Below are positions 18,273 through 28,536 of a stretch of 64,000 nucleotides of DNA, in pieces (the first letter of the stretch is position 1; each line of letters starts with the position of its first letter). This stretch comes from Atopomonas sediminilitoris (lineage in GTDB: Bacteria; Pseudomonadota; Gammaproteobacteria; Pseudomonadales; Pseudomonadaceae), in assembly GCF_022601735.1 (NCBI RefSeq), contig NZ_JAKUMM010000003.1:310001-374000 (forward strand), read 5' to 3'. The notes beneath the pieces were generated by a model, which was not told the DNA's origin, searched no databases, and was given only the letters and a program-made list of their open reading frames with translations. Made by a program: the position numbers and the translations under genes.

Positions 18273-19421
18273 ATGACTGCCCTTTCACCCACCTTGGAAC
18301 TTGCCTTTGACCTGATTCGCCGCGCCTCGGTGACACCAGAAGATATCGGCTGCCAAGACTTGATGATGCAGCGCCTGCAAGCCTGCGGCTTCGCCTTAGA
18401 GCCCATGCGTATAGAAGAGGTCGACAACTTTTGGGCTAAACGCAGCGGCCGTGGTGAAGATGGCCCAGTGCTGTGTTTTGCCGGCCATACCGACGTCGTT
18501 CCCACCGGCCCACTCGGCGCGTGGCAATACCCGCCGTTTGAACCCTTGATTGATGATCAAGGCATGCTTTGCGGACGTGGCGCGGCCGACATGAAAGGCA
18601 GCCTGGCGTCGATGATCATCGCGGTCGAGCGCTTCGTCGCCGATCACCCCCAGCATAAAGGCGCCATCGCATTTTTAATCACCAGCGATGAAGAAGGCCC
18701 TGCTCTGCACGGCACCCGCGCGGTGGTTGAGCGCCTAGGCGCACGCAAAGAACGACTGGACTGGTGCATTGTTGGCGAGCCATCGAGCACCACCAAGCTA
18801 GGCGATATCGTCAAAAACGGTCGTCGCGGCTCGCTCAACGGCAAGCTCACCGTGCGCGGTGTGCAAGGTCACGTGGCCTATCCGCATCTAGCCAAAAACC
18901 CTATTCACTTAGCCGCGGCGGCCTTAGCCGAGCTGGCCGGTATTGAATGGGATCAAGGCAACGACTTCTTCCCGCCGACCAGCTTTCAAATCTCCAACAT
19001 CAACAGCGGCACGGGTGCCACCAATGTGATCCCGGGCGAGCTGGACTGTTTGTTTAATTTCCGCTTCTGTACTGAGTCCAGCGTCGAAAGCCTGCAGCAG
19101 CGCATGCAAGCCGTGCTGGATAAGCACGATTTGGACTGGCATATCGACTGGAACCTCTCCGGCCTGCCCTTCCTCACCGAGCCCGGTGAATTATTGGCCG
19201 CCGTCAGCCACAGCATTCTGGCCGTGACAGGCCGCGAGACCACACCATCGACCTCTGGCGGCACCTCAGATGGGCGCTTTATCGCCACCCTCGGCACCCA
19301 AGTCGTCGAAGTCGGCCCGCTCAACGCCACCATTCACCAAGTGAACGAGCGAGTTCTCGCCAGCGACCTCGACCAGCTGACGGAAATTTACTATCAAACC
19401 CTCGTCAAGTTGCTCGCCTGA
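18273..19421 (+). CDS. dapE: Succinyl-diaminopimelate desuccinylase
   Basis: 382 aa. The ATG at 18273 is preceded by ttggag; a longer in-frame reading to 18108 would run into tcdA and is rejected. DapE hydrolyses N-succinyl-LL-diaminopimelate to LL-DAP in lysine and peptidoglycan synthesis. It is an M20 dizinc peptidase: [11 protein letters not shown] (metal His and Asp), [10 protein letters not shown] (bridging Asp), [11 protein letters not shown] (catalytic Glu and metal Glu), and the late His in NATIHQVNE. The stop overlaps the rlmA start (TGATG). The second DAP gene, dapA, lies at 40.5 kb. Confidence 0.95.
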   Translation: MTALSPTLELAFDLIRRASVTPEDIGCQDLMMQRLQACGFALEPMRIEEVDNFWAKRSGRGEDGPVLCFAGHTDVVPTGPLGAWQYPPFEPLIDDQGMLCGRGAADMKGSLASMIIAVERFVADHPQHKGAIAFLITSDEEGPALHGTRAVVERLGARKERLDWCIVGEPSSTTKLGDIVKNGRRGSLNGKLTVRGVQGHVAYPHLAKNPIHLAAAALAELAGIEWDQGNDFFPPTSFQISNINSGTGATNVIPGELDCLFNFRFCTESSVESLQQRMQAVLDKHDLDWHIDWNLSGLPFLTEPGELLAAVSHSILAVTGRETTPSTSGGTSDGRFIATLGTQVVEVGPLNATIHQVNERVLASDLDQLTEIYYQTLVKLLA

Positions 19422-20233
19422 TGCAGCTAACCTGCCCTCTTTGCCAGCAAGCGCTCGCGCTCAGCGAACAAGGTTTGGCCTGCACTCACGGCCATCGCTT
19501 TGACCGCGCCCGCCAAGGCTATTACAACCTGCTGCCGGTGCAGCACAAAAACAGCCGCGCCCCCGGCGACAACCCGCAAATGGTCGAGGCGCGGCGGCGC
19601 TTCTTGGCTGCAGGGCATTACGCCCCACTGGCCGCAGGCTTAGTTGAACGCGCACAGCAATTAGCCCCCGCCACGTGGTTGGACATCGGCTGCGGCGAGG
19701 GTTACTACACCGCCGAAGTCGCTCAAGCACTGCCCAGCAGTGACGGTCATGCCTTGGATATCTCGCGCGATGCGGTAAAGCGTGCCTGCCGTTTAGCCCC
19801 AGATCTGACTTGGATGGTGGCGAGCATGGCGCGTGTGCCCATGCCCAGCGCCAGTTGTGACGTGCTGCTGAGCGTGTTCAGCCCACTGGACTACCCAGAG
19901 GCCGCGCGCCTGTTAAAGCCCGGCGGTCACTTGTTACGCTTAGGCCCGGCCAGCGCACACCTGATGGAATTGCGCGAAAAAATCTACGACCAAGTGCGCC
20001 CCTACGACGACGCCAAGCACTTGACCAACTTGCCCAATAACTGGGATGTCGTGGACACCGGCACCGTGAGCTTTAACTTCACCCTAGAAAACCCAGCTGA
20101 TCGCGCCGACTTGCTCGCCATGACCCCACACGGCTGGCGCGCCAGCGAAGAAAAACGCCAAGCGGTGATCGAGCAAACCCTCGTGGTGCAAGTCGCTGCG
20201 CGCTACGATATTGTGCAACGCCTGTCAGAGTGA
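19421..20233 (+). CDS. rlmA: 23S rRNA (guanine745-N1)-methyltransferase
   Basis: 270 aa. It methylates G745 of 23S rRNA. The N-terminal four-ligand zinc finger (CPLC at residues 5-8, then LACTHGH) and the GYYNLL element are the RlmA hallmark, followed by a Rossmann SAM-binding domain (WLDIGCGEGYYTAEVA) and the DVLLSVFSPLDYPEAARLL motif region. It is coupled to dapE through TGATG and its end overlaps a possible GTG start of the next small gene. Confidence 0.93.
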   Translation: MQLTCPLCQQALALSEQGLACTHGHRFDRARQGYYNLLPVQHKNSRAPGDNPQMVEARRRFLAAGHYAPLAAGLVERAQQLAPATWLDIGCGEGYYTAEVAQALPSSDGHALDISRDAVKRACRLAPDLTWMVASMARVPMPSASCDVLLSVFSPLDYPEAARLLKPGGHLLRLGPASAHLMELREKIYDQVRPYDDAKHLTNLPNNWDVVDTGTVSFNFTLENPADRADLLAMTPHGWRASEEKRQAVIEQTLVVQVAARYDIVQRLSE

Positions 20234-20238
20234 GCAGC

Positions 20239-20610
20239 ATGAGCCAGCCGGACATCGAGATTTACATCAAAGAAGCCGACTTCGACGCGGTACATGCTTG
20301 GCTAAGCCAAGCCATTGGCAGCAGCGGTGAGGTGCAGCACAAAGGTCAAACGCGACAATTCCTACTGGCTGACCGTATCCCTGCGGTATGGACCGAGAAA
20401 GCCGTTGGCCGCTGGCACAGCCTATGGCTACAAAGCGATGCCACGCCATGGCCTGACGATATCACCTGCGCACAAGCCGCCCATCACGCACTGGGTATCG
20501 CCGTGCGCTGCGTACCAGGCAGCTGGCAAGAGGCCGATGGCGAAGCCACTGCCGATGACTGGTTAGAGGTCAAAGACGGCAGCGTTAACCCCATTGTGTG
20601 GCGCATCTAA
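20239..20610 (+). CDS. Conserved hypothetical protein
   Basis: 123 aa from the ATG at 20239 (agagtga Shine-Dalgarno); an in-frame GTG at 20230 overlapping the rlmA stop would give 126 aa and cannot be excluded. It is cytoplasmic, acidic, Trp-rich (seven tryptophans), without signal or membrane segment. The sequence runs IEIYIKEADFDAVHAWLSQ..., ending in WRI. Its position between rlmA and a cold-shock gene matches Pseudomonas gene order as I remember it. No function is recognised. Confidence 0.8.
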   Translation: MSQPDIEIYIKEADFDAVHAWLSQAIGSSGEVQHKGQTRQFLLADRIPAVWTEKAVGRWHSLWLQSDATPWPDDITCAQAAHHALGIAVRCVPGSWQEADGEATADDWLEVKDGSVNPIVWRI

Positions 20611-20633
20611 GCTAAGCCAGCTTTTTGCGCAGC

Positions 20634-20669
20634 AAAAAAAACCCGCACTCATTGGTGCGGGTCTTTTTA
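20634..20669. terminator. Bidirectional terminator between hypothetical gene and csp
   Basis: ACCCGCAC (20641-20648), 6-nt loop, GTGCGGGT (20655-20662), flanked by A-run and T-run, serving both convergent genes. Confidence 0.9.
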
Positions 20670-20679
20670 TGCAGAAGAC

Positions 20680-20889
20680 TTAGAGCGCAGCAACGTCTTC
20701 AGCTTGCAGGCCTTTCTGACCCTGAGCCACAGTGAACTCCACCTTTTGCCCTTCTACCAGGCTACGGTGACCTTCGCCGCGAATAGCACGGAAGTGAACG
20801 AAAACGTCCGGACCGGCAGCACGGGAAATAAAACCAAAGCCTTTAGTATCGTTGAACCATTTGACGGTTCCGATCTCACGATCAGCCAT
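20680..20889 (-). CDS. Cold-shock domain protein (second copy)
   Basis: 69 aa from the ATG at 20889, which has GGAGAG 7 nt upstream. A 26-residue N-terminal extension is open but lacks family support and is rejected. The cold-shock domain is complete: [17 protein letters not shown] with RNP1 and DVFVHFRAI with RNP2. It shares the general plan of the csp at 16.9 kb, but only about half to two thirds of positions are identical by eye, so these are distinct paralogues and not a recent duplication. Confidence 0.93.
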   Translation of the reverse strand: MADREIGTVKWFNDTKGFGFISRAAGPDVFVHFRAIRGEGHRSLVEGQKVEFTVAQGQKGLQAEDVAAL

Positions 20890-21051
20890 TACCACTCTCT
20901 CCAAGTCTTTCAATGTGATGTCCTGCTTGAGCACCAAACTCAACAGGGTGGGACCAACAGAAAACACGCTTTTTATTATGCTTATTGGCTTCCCGGTCAG
21001 ATGACTTGGGAGGCGGGATAGGCAAAGGTGTTCCTAACGCGGCCTGTCCCG

Positions 21052-21057
21052 AGTATA
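21052..21057 (-). promoter_or_regulatory. -10 of the second csp gene, with ~155-nt leader
   Basis: TATACT on the minus strand, with TTTTCA 16 bp upstream as a possible -35. The transcript would have a leader of about 155 nt, again typical for cold-shock mRNAs. The 333-bp gap 20890-21222 holds this promoter and leader plus the terminator at 21174-21209; nothing else is seen. Confidence 0.5.
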
Positions 21058-21173
21058 CCCACGCGAAGATGACTGAAAAGTGTTTTTGCCCATTTGTTAG
21101 AAAAGTCAGCCTATTTCTTGCATCGCTTGGCCAAAAAGACGCCTCGCAAGACCGCATCAGCGGCCAACACACA

Positions 21174-21209
21174 TAAAAAAACGCCAAGCGGCGTGGCCGA
21201 CTTGGCGTT
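21174..21209 (-). terminator. Terminator of the Gld-type ABC operon
   Basis: On the minus strand AACGCCAAG pairs with CTTGGCGTT (21180-21188 and 21201-21209 on plus), followed by a run of T's. Confidence 0.88.
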
Positions 21210-21222
21210 TTAGTCGCAACGG

Positions 21223-22212
21223 TTATTGCGTAACGGGAGCTTGCTTGAGCTGCTCAGCCGTTTTGTTCAACGCTTGTGCTTGGTAAGGCTGCAAACGGAA
21301 CAACCAGCCCTCAGGCGCGGTCAATTTAAGCGTCGAGCCTTCGGCCGCGGGCGCACGCTTGCTTAAACGCAACCAATGCGACTCGCCTTGCGCGTAAATC
21401 GCCCCTTGCACTTGATCGCCAACAAAACTGTCGAGGGTGAATTGCAGCAAGGGCTTACTGGCAAAAGTGAGTTGCTCAGCAGGCGCCACTTCGGCAAAGC
21501 CCAGCACAGTGAAGACATTGACCATGCTGTTAACCGCCGCATGATTCAACGAGGCCTCGCCCAGCTCGGCAACACGAAAGTTAATTTGCTGCGCGTTATC
21601 ACGAGCCACCGTCACCGATTCACCCTTAGCGTGCTCGATGTGCAGCGACTTGATCGCCTGCAGCGGCATGCTGAGGATTTCATTGTTCAGCCAGTCCATG
21701 TCACTGCTGGGCAACAACAACGGCTTATCCAACAGCCACACTTGCTTGTCGCCCGGCAAGCGCACTAACTGACCACCGCTTTGACCGGCATTACCGACCA
21801 ACAGCTTGAGTGCCGCGCCCTTGATGAACTTCAACGTCAACAAAGTCGCTGCGCCCTCGGCGCTGTCCGGATCGGCCAAGCCCAAGCGTGCGTGATACTC
21901 AGGATTGCTGGTTTTCGCTTCAATGCGCTTGGCTTCGCCCAAATTGCGCAGCAATTCAGTGACCGGCAAGGTATCGGCCGGATAGCCATTCTCGCTGGTC
22001 ATGAGCCACTGCCCCTGACGCAAACGCAGCTCAATTTTCGGTGCTTCACCACGGTTAACGGTGATGCGATTCAGACTTGGCGCGCGCAACTTAAGGTCTG
22101 AAAACAGCACCTCACTGCCACTATTGGCGTTGTCTTCTTGGCGCAGGGAAAAAATCGCCAACAACATCAACGCCGTTGCTGCCAGTAAAAACCACAGGTT
22201 TCGATGTCCCAT
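21223..22212 (-). CDS. DUF4340 protein, last gene of the Gld-type ABC operon
   Basis: 329 aa. One N-terminal membrane segment (about 6-24) and a periplasmic beta-rich domain, the DUF4340 family ('LNRITVNRGEAPKIELRLRQ', 'LLLPSSDMDWLNNEILSMP'). It lies 10 bp after the GldG-like gene and before a strong terminator. DUF4340 genes commonly accompany this ABC system, so the protein is probably an extracytoplasmic accessory subunit. Function unknown. Confidence 0.82.
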   Translation of the reverse strand: MGHRNLWFLLAATALMLLAIFSLRQEDNANSGSEVLFSDLKLRAPSLNRITVNRGEAPKIELRLRQGQWLMTSENGYPADTLPVTELLRNLGEAKRIEAKTSNPEYHARLGLADPDSAEGAATLLTLKFIKGAALKLLVGNAGQSGGQLVRLPGDKQVWLLDKPLLLPSSDMDWLNNEILSMPLQAIKSLHIEHAKGESVTVARDNAQQINFRVAELGEASLNHAAVNSMVNVFTVLGFAEVAPAEQLTFASKPLLQFTLDSFVGDQVQGAIYAQGESHWLRLSKRAPAAEGSTLKLTAPEGWLFRLQPYQAQALNKTAEQLKQAPVTQ

Positions 22213-22222
22213 CGTGCCCTCC

Positions 22223-24058
22223 TTAAGCGTGACGACGGCGGCGCAGCAACAAGGCCAGCAACACCAACACCGTCAAAATCAACGGAATTAAGCCAATGTT
22301 GATGAACTTCAAGGTGCCGGCTAACTGTTCGATTTCAGCATTCAACTGAAAACGCACCTCGCGCAGCTCTTTGCGCAGCTGGATTTTTTCATTGAGGAAC
22401 TGCTGCACCGTCGCTTGTTGCTCCGGCGATAGCTCAAACACCTTGCTCGGGTCATCGCTTTGTTGCAGCGAAGCGAGCTTCTGCTCGGTTTCGCTCAAGC
22501 GCTGCTGCAATACCTGCTCTTTGTCTTGCAGACGGGTTTCAGCCTGACGCTGCAAGCTCTCGACCACCGTGAACGGACGACTAAAGCGACCCCGCGAACG
22601 CACGCTGATCAGCGCCTCACTGCCCGACAAGTTGTCCAGCGCATTGATCACGAAGTTGGCGTTAGAGGCAAACGGCTGCGGTACGCGCTGACCGAAGAAC
22701 TCTTGCACCTGCACCCACATGCGGTCGCTGAGCATGTCCGTGTCGGCTACCACGATCAGGTTGATGTTATCCGCCTGCTTTAAGCCATCTTTTTGCCCTT
22801 CGATCCCCTCAGGGAAGGCGGTTTTAGCCGGCCCAGTCACCCGAGCCGCCAGCGCATAACGCTCGCCCGTGGGTTCCATCTCGCGAAATAGCTCTTCAGG
22901 GTTACGCAGCACGGCAAAACGATTGCTGGCCATCGGCATCGCCATGTCAGAGCTTTGCACCAAAGGCGTCAGCTGCGTGGTGGCACCTTCAGCGGCACCG
23001 ACAAAGCCTGAGGTCGCAAAGGCCAAATTATCTAAGCCGGCACTGACCACGTCGTCCGCATCTAAGCTGTCACTGTCGAGGTTCACCCAGCCCACATGAC
23101 GCACCGGCTGCTGACCTTGGCCTAAGTTCACGCTCATGGCGTAACGGGCGTCAGCCAGCACCTTGCTTGAGTCATAAGCCACACCCCACGCCTTAAACAG
23201 CGCGGCTAAGTCCGAGGCCTTGTCGTTACTCATCGCATCGGTGAAGTCATTGGCTTGCTCACCCTCGGCGAACGGGTCAACAAACACCAGCAACTTGCCG
23301 CCGCGCAGAACAAATTGATCGATTGCGTACAAGGTTGCATCGGGCAATTGCTTGGGATGAATCAACAGCAACACGCCGATCTCTTGCGGAATCTGATCAA
23401 CGCCGGCCTTGAGGCTTTTAATCTCAAACAGCTGACGCATTTCTTCCAACACCATCCACGGCTGCGTGGGCTGGCGGCTCATCATGTCGTAACCGCCGTT
23501 AACCGGCAGGCTCGAAATCAGCCCCACCGAGGGTTTTTCTGGCTTGGCCAGACCCTGAATTAACTGACTGAGTTGGTATTCCAAAAACTCTTCTTGATCG
23601 AGCGGGAAAAACGGAATGGTTTGCACGTCATCCAGCGCGTTGGTGCCGGCCAGACCAAAGTACAAGGTGTCACCGTTGGCATTCAGCGGCACGCCTTGCA
23701 GGCCAAAGGACGCCGCCTTGTCTTCCGCCTCGGAGAACGGTTCTGGGTCCACCACGCTTAAGCGCAACTTGCCATCGGCGGCGCGTTCATAGGCGCGCAA
23801 CAGCTCTTCGACGCGGCTGGCGTAATTGCGCAGCGACACTAAGTCTTTAGCCGCCTTGTTGGAGTAGAAAAAATGCAGATTCACCGGCTCATCGAGGCTC
23901 GCCAGAATCTCGCGGGTACCGTCGGAAATGGTGAACAGTTTTTGTTCGGTCAAATCTAGCCGAGCACCGCTTAGGGTGAGGCTCGAAAAGCTGTTAAACA
24001 CAACAAAGGCAATGGCCAACAACAACAGGCCCGTGCCGGAAAAAATCACTCGCTTCAT
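22223..24058 (-). CDS. GldG-like ABC transporter auxiliary protein
   Basis: 611 aa. N-terminal membrane segment (about 5-28), a large periplasmic part beginning LTEQKLFTISDGTREILASLDEPVNL (family-typical), a GldG/ABC_transp_aux domain with 'GGKLLVFVDPFAEGEQAN', a charged Gln/Glu-rich coiled coil (about 500-570) and a C-terminal membrane segment followed by LLLRRRRHA. In Bacteroidetes, GldG belongs to the gliding machinery; in proteobacteria the orthologous cluster has no settled role. It is preceded by aaggagcctgcgcc. Co-transcribed with its neighbours. Confidence 0.85.
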   Translation of the reverse strand: MKRVIFSGTGLLLLAIAFVVFNSFSSLTLSGARLDLTEQKLFTISDGTREILASLDEPVNLHFFYSNKAAKDLVSLRNYASRVEELLRAYERAADGKLRLSVVDPEPFSEAEDKAASFGLQGVPLNANGDTLYFGLAGTNALDDVQTIPFFPLDQEEFLEYQLSQLIQGLAKPEKPSVGLISSLPVNGGYDMMSRQPTQPWMVLEEMRQLFEIKSLKAGVDQIPQEIGVLLLIHPKQLPDATLYAIDQFVLRGGKLLVFVDPFAEGEQANDFTDAMSNDKASDLAALFKAWGVAYDSSKVLADARYAMSVNLGQGQQPVRHVGWVNLDSDSLDADDVVSAGLDNLAFATSGFVGAAEGATTQLTPLVQSSDMAMPMASNRFAVLRNPEELFREMEPTGERYALAARVTGPAKTAFPEGIEGQKDGLKQADNINLIVVADTDMLSDRMWVQVQEFFGQRVPQPFASNANFVINALDNLSGSEALISVRSRGRFSRPFTVVESLQRQAETRLQDKEQVLQQRLSETEQKLASLQQSDDPSKVFELSPEQQATVQQFLNEKIQLRKELREVRFQLNAEIEQLAGTLKFINIGLIPLILTVLVLLALLLRRRRHA

Positions 24059-24070
24059 GGCGCAGGCTCC

Positions 24071-24805
24071 TTAGTCAGCTTTCTTCAGATCAACCACGAC
24101 CGCCGTCGCAGCTAGCCACACGGCGATCAGGGAGAGGAAATACAGCAGATCGCGCAGATCGATCACCCCCTGACTGATAGCCTGAAAACGGATCAGGAAC
24201 GACAGGGATGCCACCGCATCCAGCAAGCCCTGCGGCGCCCAGCCATTAAAGGCATCCAGCACCAATGGAAAGCCGCTCACCACGAACAAGAAGCACGTGC
24301 TCACCGCCAAGATAAAGGCGATCACTTGGTTGCGGGTCAGTGCCGACATGCACGAAGCAATCGCCAAATAACCGCCGGCCAGCAGCCAGCTGCCCAAGTA
24401 GCCGGTCACAATTGCGCCGTTATCGGGGTCGCCGAGGTAATTCACGGTGATCACCATCGGGAAGGTCAGCAACAATGCCAAACCGGCAAACACCCACGCG
24501 GCTAGAAACTTGCCCAGCACACTGGCGCTGCGGCTGATCGGCAAGGTCATCAACAGCTCGATGGTGCCGCTTTTGCGCTCCTCCGACCATAAACGCATGC
24601 CAATGGCCGGAATCAAAAACAAATACAGCCACGGGTGAAAGTTAAAGAACGGCTGCAAATCCGCTTGGCCACGTTCAAAAAAACCACCCAGATAAAAGGT
24701 GAACACCCCAGCCAACACTAAGAAGATCACCAAAAACACGTACGCCAAAGGCGTGGCGAAGTAGCTCGCCAACTCGCGTTTAAACACTACTGACAAGCCC
24801 ATCAT
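24071..24805 (-). CDS. GldF-like ABC-2 type permease
   Basis: 244 aa, six hydrophobic segments. The N-terminal 'FKRELASYFATPLAYVFLVIF' and 'RLWSEERKSGTIELLMTLPIS' stretches are the ABC-2/GldF signature. It forms the membrane pore for the ATPase encoded just upstream and overlaps it by 4 bases (ATGA). Substrate unknown. Confidence 0.88.
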   Translation of the reverse strand: MMGLSVVFKRELASYFATPLAYVFLVIFLVLAGVFTFYLGGFFERGQADLQPFFNFHPWLYLFLIPAIGMRLWSEERKSGTIELLMTLPISRSASVLGKFLAAWVFAGLALLLTFPMVITVNYLGDPDNGAIVTGYLGSWLLAGGYLAIASCMSALTRNQVIAFILAVSTCFLFVVSGFPLVLDAFNGWAPQGLLDAVASLSFLIRFQAISQGVIDLRDLLYFLSLIAVWLAATAVVVDLKKAD

Positions 24806-25725
24806 GCCGCATCCCCCACGGTCAGACGGCGGAACACTTCATCCAAGCGTCCACGTTCCACATTAATTTCCGCTACCGGCCACTGTTGCTCGGCGAGCAA
24901 GGCATTCACTGCGGGAAAAATCACGGCATCGGCCTTAGCCAACACACTTAATTGCAAGCCATCGGCACTCACTTCCACCCCGGCTACACCGGGTAGCGCG
25001 TTGAGTGCGGCGCTGTCCACGGGTTTTTCCAGCACCAAACTCACCGCTTGGTGATACTTGGACTGACGCTCCAGCTCGTACGGCGTGCCATCTGCCACCA
25101 CGCGACCTTGGGCGATGATCAGCGCACGGGTACACACCGCGCTGACTTCTTCAAGGATATGGGTGGAGACAATAACGATTTTGTCTTTGGCCAAGCTTTG
25201 AATCAGCTTGCGCACTTGATGCTTTTGATTCGGGTCTAAGCCATCGGTGGGCTCATCCAGAATCAGCACTTTAGGGTCGTGCAAAATGGCCTGCGCCAAG
25301 CCCACGCGGCGTTTAAAGCCTTTCGACAGGGTCTCGATGCGCTGCTCTAACACCGCCTCTAACTGCACTTTCTCAACCGCTGTTTGCACGGCTTGGCGCT
25401 TGAGGGCGCCCTTTAAACCACGCACTTCGGCAATAAAGCTTAAAAAGCCCGTGACGGTCATATCGCCATAGCAAGGCGCGCCTTCTGGCAGATAGCCAAT
25501 CAGGCGCTGCGCGGCCAAGGTGTCGCGCTGAATATCGTGACCACAAATACTGGCGGTGCCTGAGCTTGGGGTTAAAAAGCCCGTCAGCATCTTCATGGTG
25601 GTGGATTTACCGGCCCCGTTGGGCCCGAGAAAACCGAGCACTTCACCGGCGGCAACCTTGAAAGACAAGGCATCTACGGCGGTGTGCGCGGCAAAGCGTT
25701 TTGTCAGTTGTTGAATTTCTATCAT
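24802..25725 (-). CDS. GldA-like ABC transporter ATP-binding protein
   Basis: 307 aa, first gene of the operon. Walker A GPNGAGKST, Q-loop region GYLPEGAPCY, a variant signature LSKGFKRRVGLAQA, Walker B KVLILDEPTDGLDPNQ and the switch His in STHILEE are all in order, so the ATPase should be active. About 80 C-terminal residues form the accessory domain seen in ABC-2 exporters. The operon runs ATPase, permease, GldG-like, DUF4340. Its promoter lies in the 274-bp divergent region shared with plsB, where I see no clear elements. Confidence 0.9.
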   Translation of the reverse strand: MIEIQQLTKRFAAHTAVDALSFKVAAGEVLGFLGPNGAGKSTTMKMLTGFLTPSSGTASICGHDIQRDTLAAQRLIGYLPEGAPCYGDMTVTGFLSFIAEVRGLKGALKRQAVQTAVEKVQLEAVLEQRIETLSKGFKRRVGLAQAILHDPKVLILDEPTDGLDPNQKHQVRKLIQSLAKDKIVIVSTHILEEVSAVCTRALIIAQGRVVADGTPYELERQSKYHQAVSLVLEKPVDSAALNALPGVAGVEVSADGLQLSVLAKADAVIFPAVNALLAEQQWPVAEINVERGRLDEVFRRLTVGDAA

Positions 25726-25999
25726 GACCTTCCACTTCCCAATGGAGCGCCCGACTGGACAACACGTCTGTCGGATCTGTGCTGCGGTACTCTAAGGAAC
25801 ACCGCACCGGCAATTCAAGACCGTTAAGGCGCTAAAAAGTTGCGCCAAGCCCTGTAATTTCAGGCGCTTAGCGGCAAAAGCAAAAATGTAAGCGGATTTT
25901 GCCGCCACACCCAAGTTACGGCACACTACGCGCACTCAAGCGACAAGTCCGCTTTTATCTGGCTGCTGTGCAGCCCCGACGTCAGGTATTTGTACTCCC

Positions 26000-28483
26000 A
26001 TGACCCGTACCCCCTTTCGCCGCCTTGCCTTTGGTGCTTTACGCCGCTGGTTATTTCTTTGGGTTCGTTCAGAAACCATCCACCAAAGCGCCTTTGATTT
26101 AAAACTCGACCCCACGCTGCCCATCATTTATGTCCTGCAGCAGACCGCAGTGGCGGATTTAGCGGTCATGGATGCTGAATGCGCCAAAGCCGAGCTACCC
26201 CGGCCGATCTTGCCGCTGGCATTGGGCAAAGACAGCGAGCCGCACAGCTACTTCACGCTGGATCAAGGCCCTGGCTGGTTTGGCCGCAAGCGCAAACCCA
26301 ATATGCCGCCGCGCCTGCAGCGCGTGATCGATGCGGTGGCGCAAGGTCAGGTCAGCGACGCACAAATCGTCCCCGTCACCGTATTTTGGGGGCAATCACC
26401 ACGCAGCGAATCCAGCGCGTGGAAACTCATCTTTGCCGACAGCTGGGCGGTGACCGGCCGCTTACGCAAGCTGTTGGCGATCTTTATTCTCGGCCGTAAA
26501 ACCCGCGTGCAGTTCTCTACCCCGCTGCGGGTGAGCGAATTACTCGCCCACGAAAAAGACCGCGAGCGCACTGTGCGCATGGCCCATCGTCTGCTGCGCG
26601 TGCACTTTCACAACATCAAAACCTCGGTGATCGGCCCTGACTTGTCGCACCGTCGCAACTTGGTGAAGGGGCTGCTGTACTCACCGCTGGTCCGTCAGGT
26701 GATTAACGAGGAAGCCAGCCGCGAAAAAATCAGCGTCGAAAAAGCCGAAAAGCGCGCCCTCAGCTACGCCAACGAGGTGGCTTCGGATTACTCCTACATC
26801 GCCATCCGCTTCTTAGAAGTGGTGCTGAAGTGGTTCTGGAACAAGATTTACGACGGCATCGACGTACACAACCTCGATGAAGTGCAACAAGTCGCGCAAG
26901 GCAGCGAAATCATTTACGTGCCCTGCCACCGCAGCCACATCGATTACCTGCTGTTGTCGTACTTGCTGTTTACCCGCGGCCTCAATCCACCGCACATTGC
27001 CGCCGGCATCAACCTCAATATGCCGGTGGTCGGCAGCTTGCTGCGCCGCGGCGGGGCGTTCTTTATGCGCCGCAGCTTTAAAGACAACCGCCTGTACACC
27101 GCCATCTTCAACGAATACCTGCACACCCTGTACGGCCGCGGCTTCCCGGTGGAGTTCTTTGTCGAAGGTGGCCGCTCGCGCACCGGCCGCACCTTGCTGC
27201 CACGCCCCGGCATGCTAGCCATTACCCTGCGCAGCTTTTTGCGCTCATCACGCAAGCCAATTGTGTTTGTGCCGGTGTACATCGGCTATGAACGCGTACT
27301 GGAGGGCCGCACCTACTTGGGCGAGCTGCGCGGCGCGAGCAAGAAAAAAGAATCGGTGTTCGATATTTTCCGCGTGCTCGGCGCGCTCAAGCAGCGCTTT
27401 GGCCGTGTTTCGGTCAACTTTGGCCAGCCGATTCACTTGGGCGAGTTCCTTGACCAACAGCGCCCAGGTTGGCGCGATGAGGACCATGGCGAACAATTCC
27501 GCCCTGACTGGCTAAACAGCGCCACCAACCAACTGGGCAGCACCATTGCCCAGCGCATCAACGCGGCAGCGGCGATCAATCCGGTCAACTTAGTCGCCTT
27601 GGCGCTGCTCTCCACGCCACGTCATGCGCTGGATGAAACCTCGCTGTGCCAGCTGCTGGATCTGTACTTAGGACTGCTGCGCCGCCAGAGTTACTCGGCG
27701 CACACCAGCCTGCCAGCCGGTGATGGCCAAGCGCTGATCAGCCACGTTGAGGGGCTGGATTTGATCGAGCGGCAAAAAGATGCGCTCGGCGATATCTTGT
27801 TGCTCGACGAGCAAAACGCCGTGCAGCTGACCTACTACCGCAACAACATCCTGCATGCCCTCGCCTTGCCGGCGCTGCTGGCCAGTTTTTTCCAAAGCGG
27901 GCAAAGCATCAGCCGCGCCGAAGTTCAGCGCCTAACGCGCGCGCTGTACCCCTTCTTGCAGGCCGAGCTATTTATTCGCTGGTCATTGGATGAGCTGGAT
28001 GCGGTGATCGATCAATGGCTCGACGCCTTAATCGAGCAAGGCCTGATCCTGCAGCAAGACCAACAGCTGCAAGCGCCAGAAGCCAGTAGCCGCGAGTATG
28101 TCTTGCTCAACCTGTTGTCTCGCGCCATCAGCCAGACGTTGCAGCGCTTCTACATGGCCATTGCCTTACTGGTTAATCACGGGCAAAACACCCTCGATGC
28201 TGCCGGGCTAGAAACCCTGTGTACCGTGATGGCACAGCGCTTATCTATCTTGCATGGCCTGAATGCGCCGGAGTTTTTTGATAAGTCATTGTTCCGCCAC
28301 TTTATCGCCACGCTGATCGCCCAAGGCGTAGTGCGCGCCGGTGACGATGGCTTGTTGGCCTTCCATGATGAGCTCAGCCTCACCGTGGAAAGCGCCGCCA
28401 AACGGGTGCTGCCGGCGGAGCTGCGCTTATCGATTCGCCAAGTAGCCAACAAACAAGCGCACGCAGCGGCCCCTGCGGCTTGA
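26000..28483 (+). CDS. plsB: Glycerol-3-phosphate acyltransferase
   Basis: 827 aa. PlsB puts the first acyl chain on sn-glycerol-3-phosphate at the inner membrane, starting phospholipid synthesis. The acyltransferase block I motif HX4D is seen as His310 to Asp315 ([10 protein letters not shown]), block II in [13 protein letters not shown], block [15 protein letters not shown] and block IV in the [13 protein letters not shown] region. Long flanking domains match the usual 800-plus aa size. The start MTRTPFRRL agrees with Pseudomonas homologues, but no strong Shine-Dalgarno precedes it. It uses the same substrate pool as glpK/glpD at 33-37 kb. Confidence 0.95.
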   Translation: MTRTPFRRLAFGALRRWLFLWVRSETIHQSAFDLKLDPTLPIIYVLQQTAVADLAVMDAECAKAELPRPILPLALGKDSEPHSYFTLDQGPGWFGRKRKPNMPPRLQRVIDAVAQGQVSDAQIVPVTVFWGQSPRSESSAWKLIFADSWAVTGRLRKLLAIFILGRKTRVQFSTPLRVSELLAHEKDRERTVRMAHRLLRVHFHNIKTSVIGPDLSHRRNLVKGLLYSPLVRQVINEEASREKISVEKAEKRALSYANEVASDYSYIAIRFLEVVLKWFWNKIYDGIDVHNLDEVQQVAQGSEIIYVPCHRSHIDYLLLSYLLFTRGLNPPHIAAGINLNMPVVGSLLRRGGAFFMRRSFKDNRLYTAIFNEYLHTLYGRGFPVEFFVEGGRSRTGRTLLPRPGMLAITLRSFLRSSRKPIVFVPVYIGYERVLEGRTYLGELRGASKKKESVFDIFRVLGALKQRFGRVSVNFGQPIHLGEFLDQQRPGWRDEDHGEQFRPDWLNSATNQLGSTIAQRINAAAAINPVNLVALALLSTPRHALDETSLCQLLDLYLGLLRRQSYSAHTSLPAGDGQALISHVEGLDLIERQKDALGDILLLDEQNAVQLTYYRNNILHALALPALLASFFQSGQSISRAEVQRLTRALYPFLQAELFIRWSLDELDAVIDQWLDALIEQGLILQQDQQLQAPEASSREYVLLNLLSRAISQTLQRFYMAIALLVNHGQNTLDAAGLETLCTVMAQRLSILHGLNAPEFFDKSLFRHFIATLIAQGVVRAGDDGLLAFHDELSLTVESAAKRVLPAELRLSIRQVANKQAHAAAPAA

Positions 28484-28498
28484 CTACACTCGAAGGAC

Positions 28499-28521
28499 GG
28501 CCGCTAACGGCCTTTCACTTT
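28499..28521 (+). terminator. Weak terminator after plsB
   Basis: GGCCG-ctaa-CGGCC at 28499-28512, then TTTCACTTTT. The stem is short, so some read-through into the next gene is likely. Confidence 0.5.
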
Positions 28522-28536
28522 TGCAAGGAGATCGCC

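Noticed and set aside
20890..20967. 26-residue N-terminal extension of the second cold-shock protein
   Set aside because: Cold-shock proteins start right before the GTVKWF segment, and GGAGAG is placed for the ATG at 20889.
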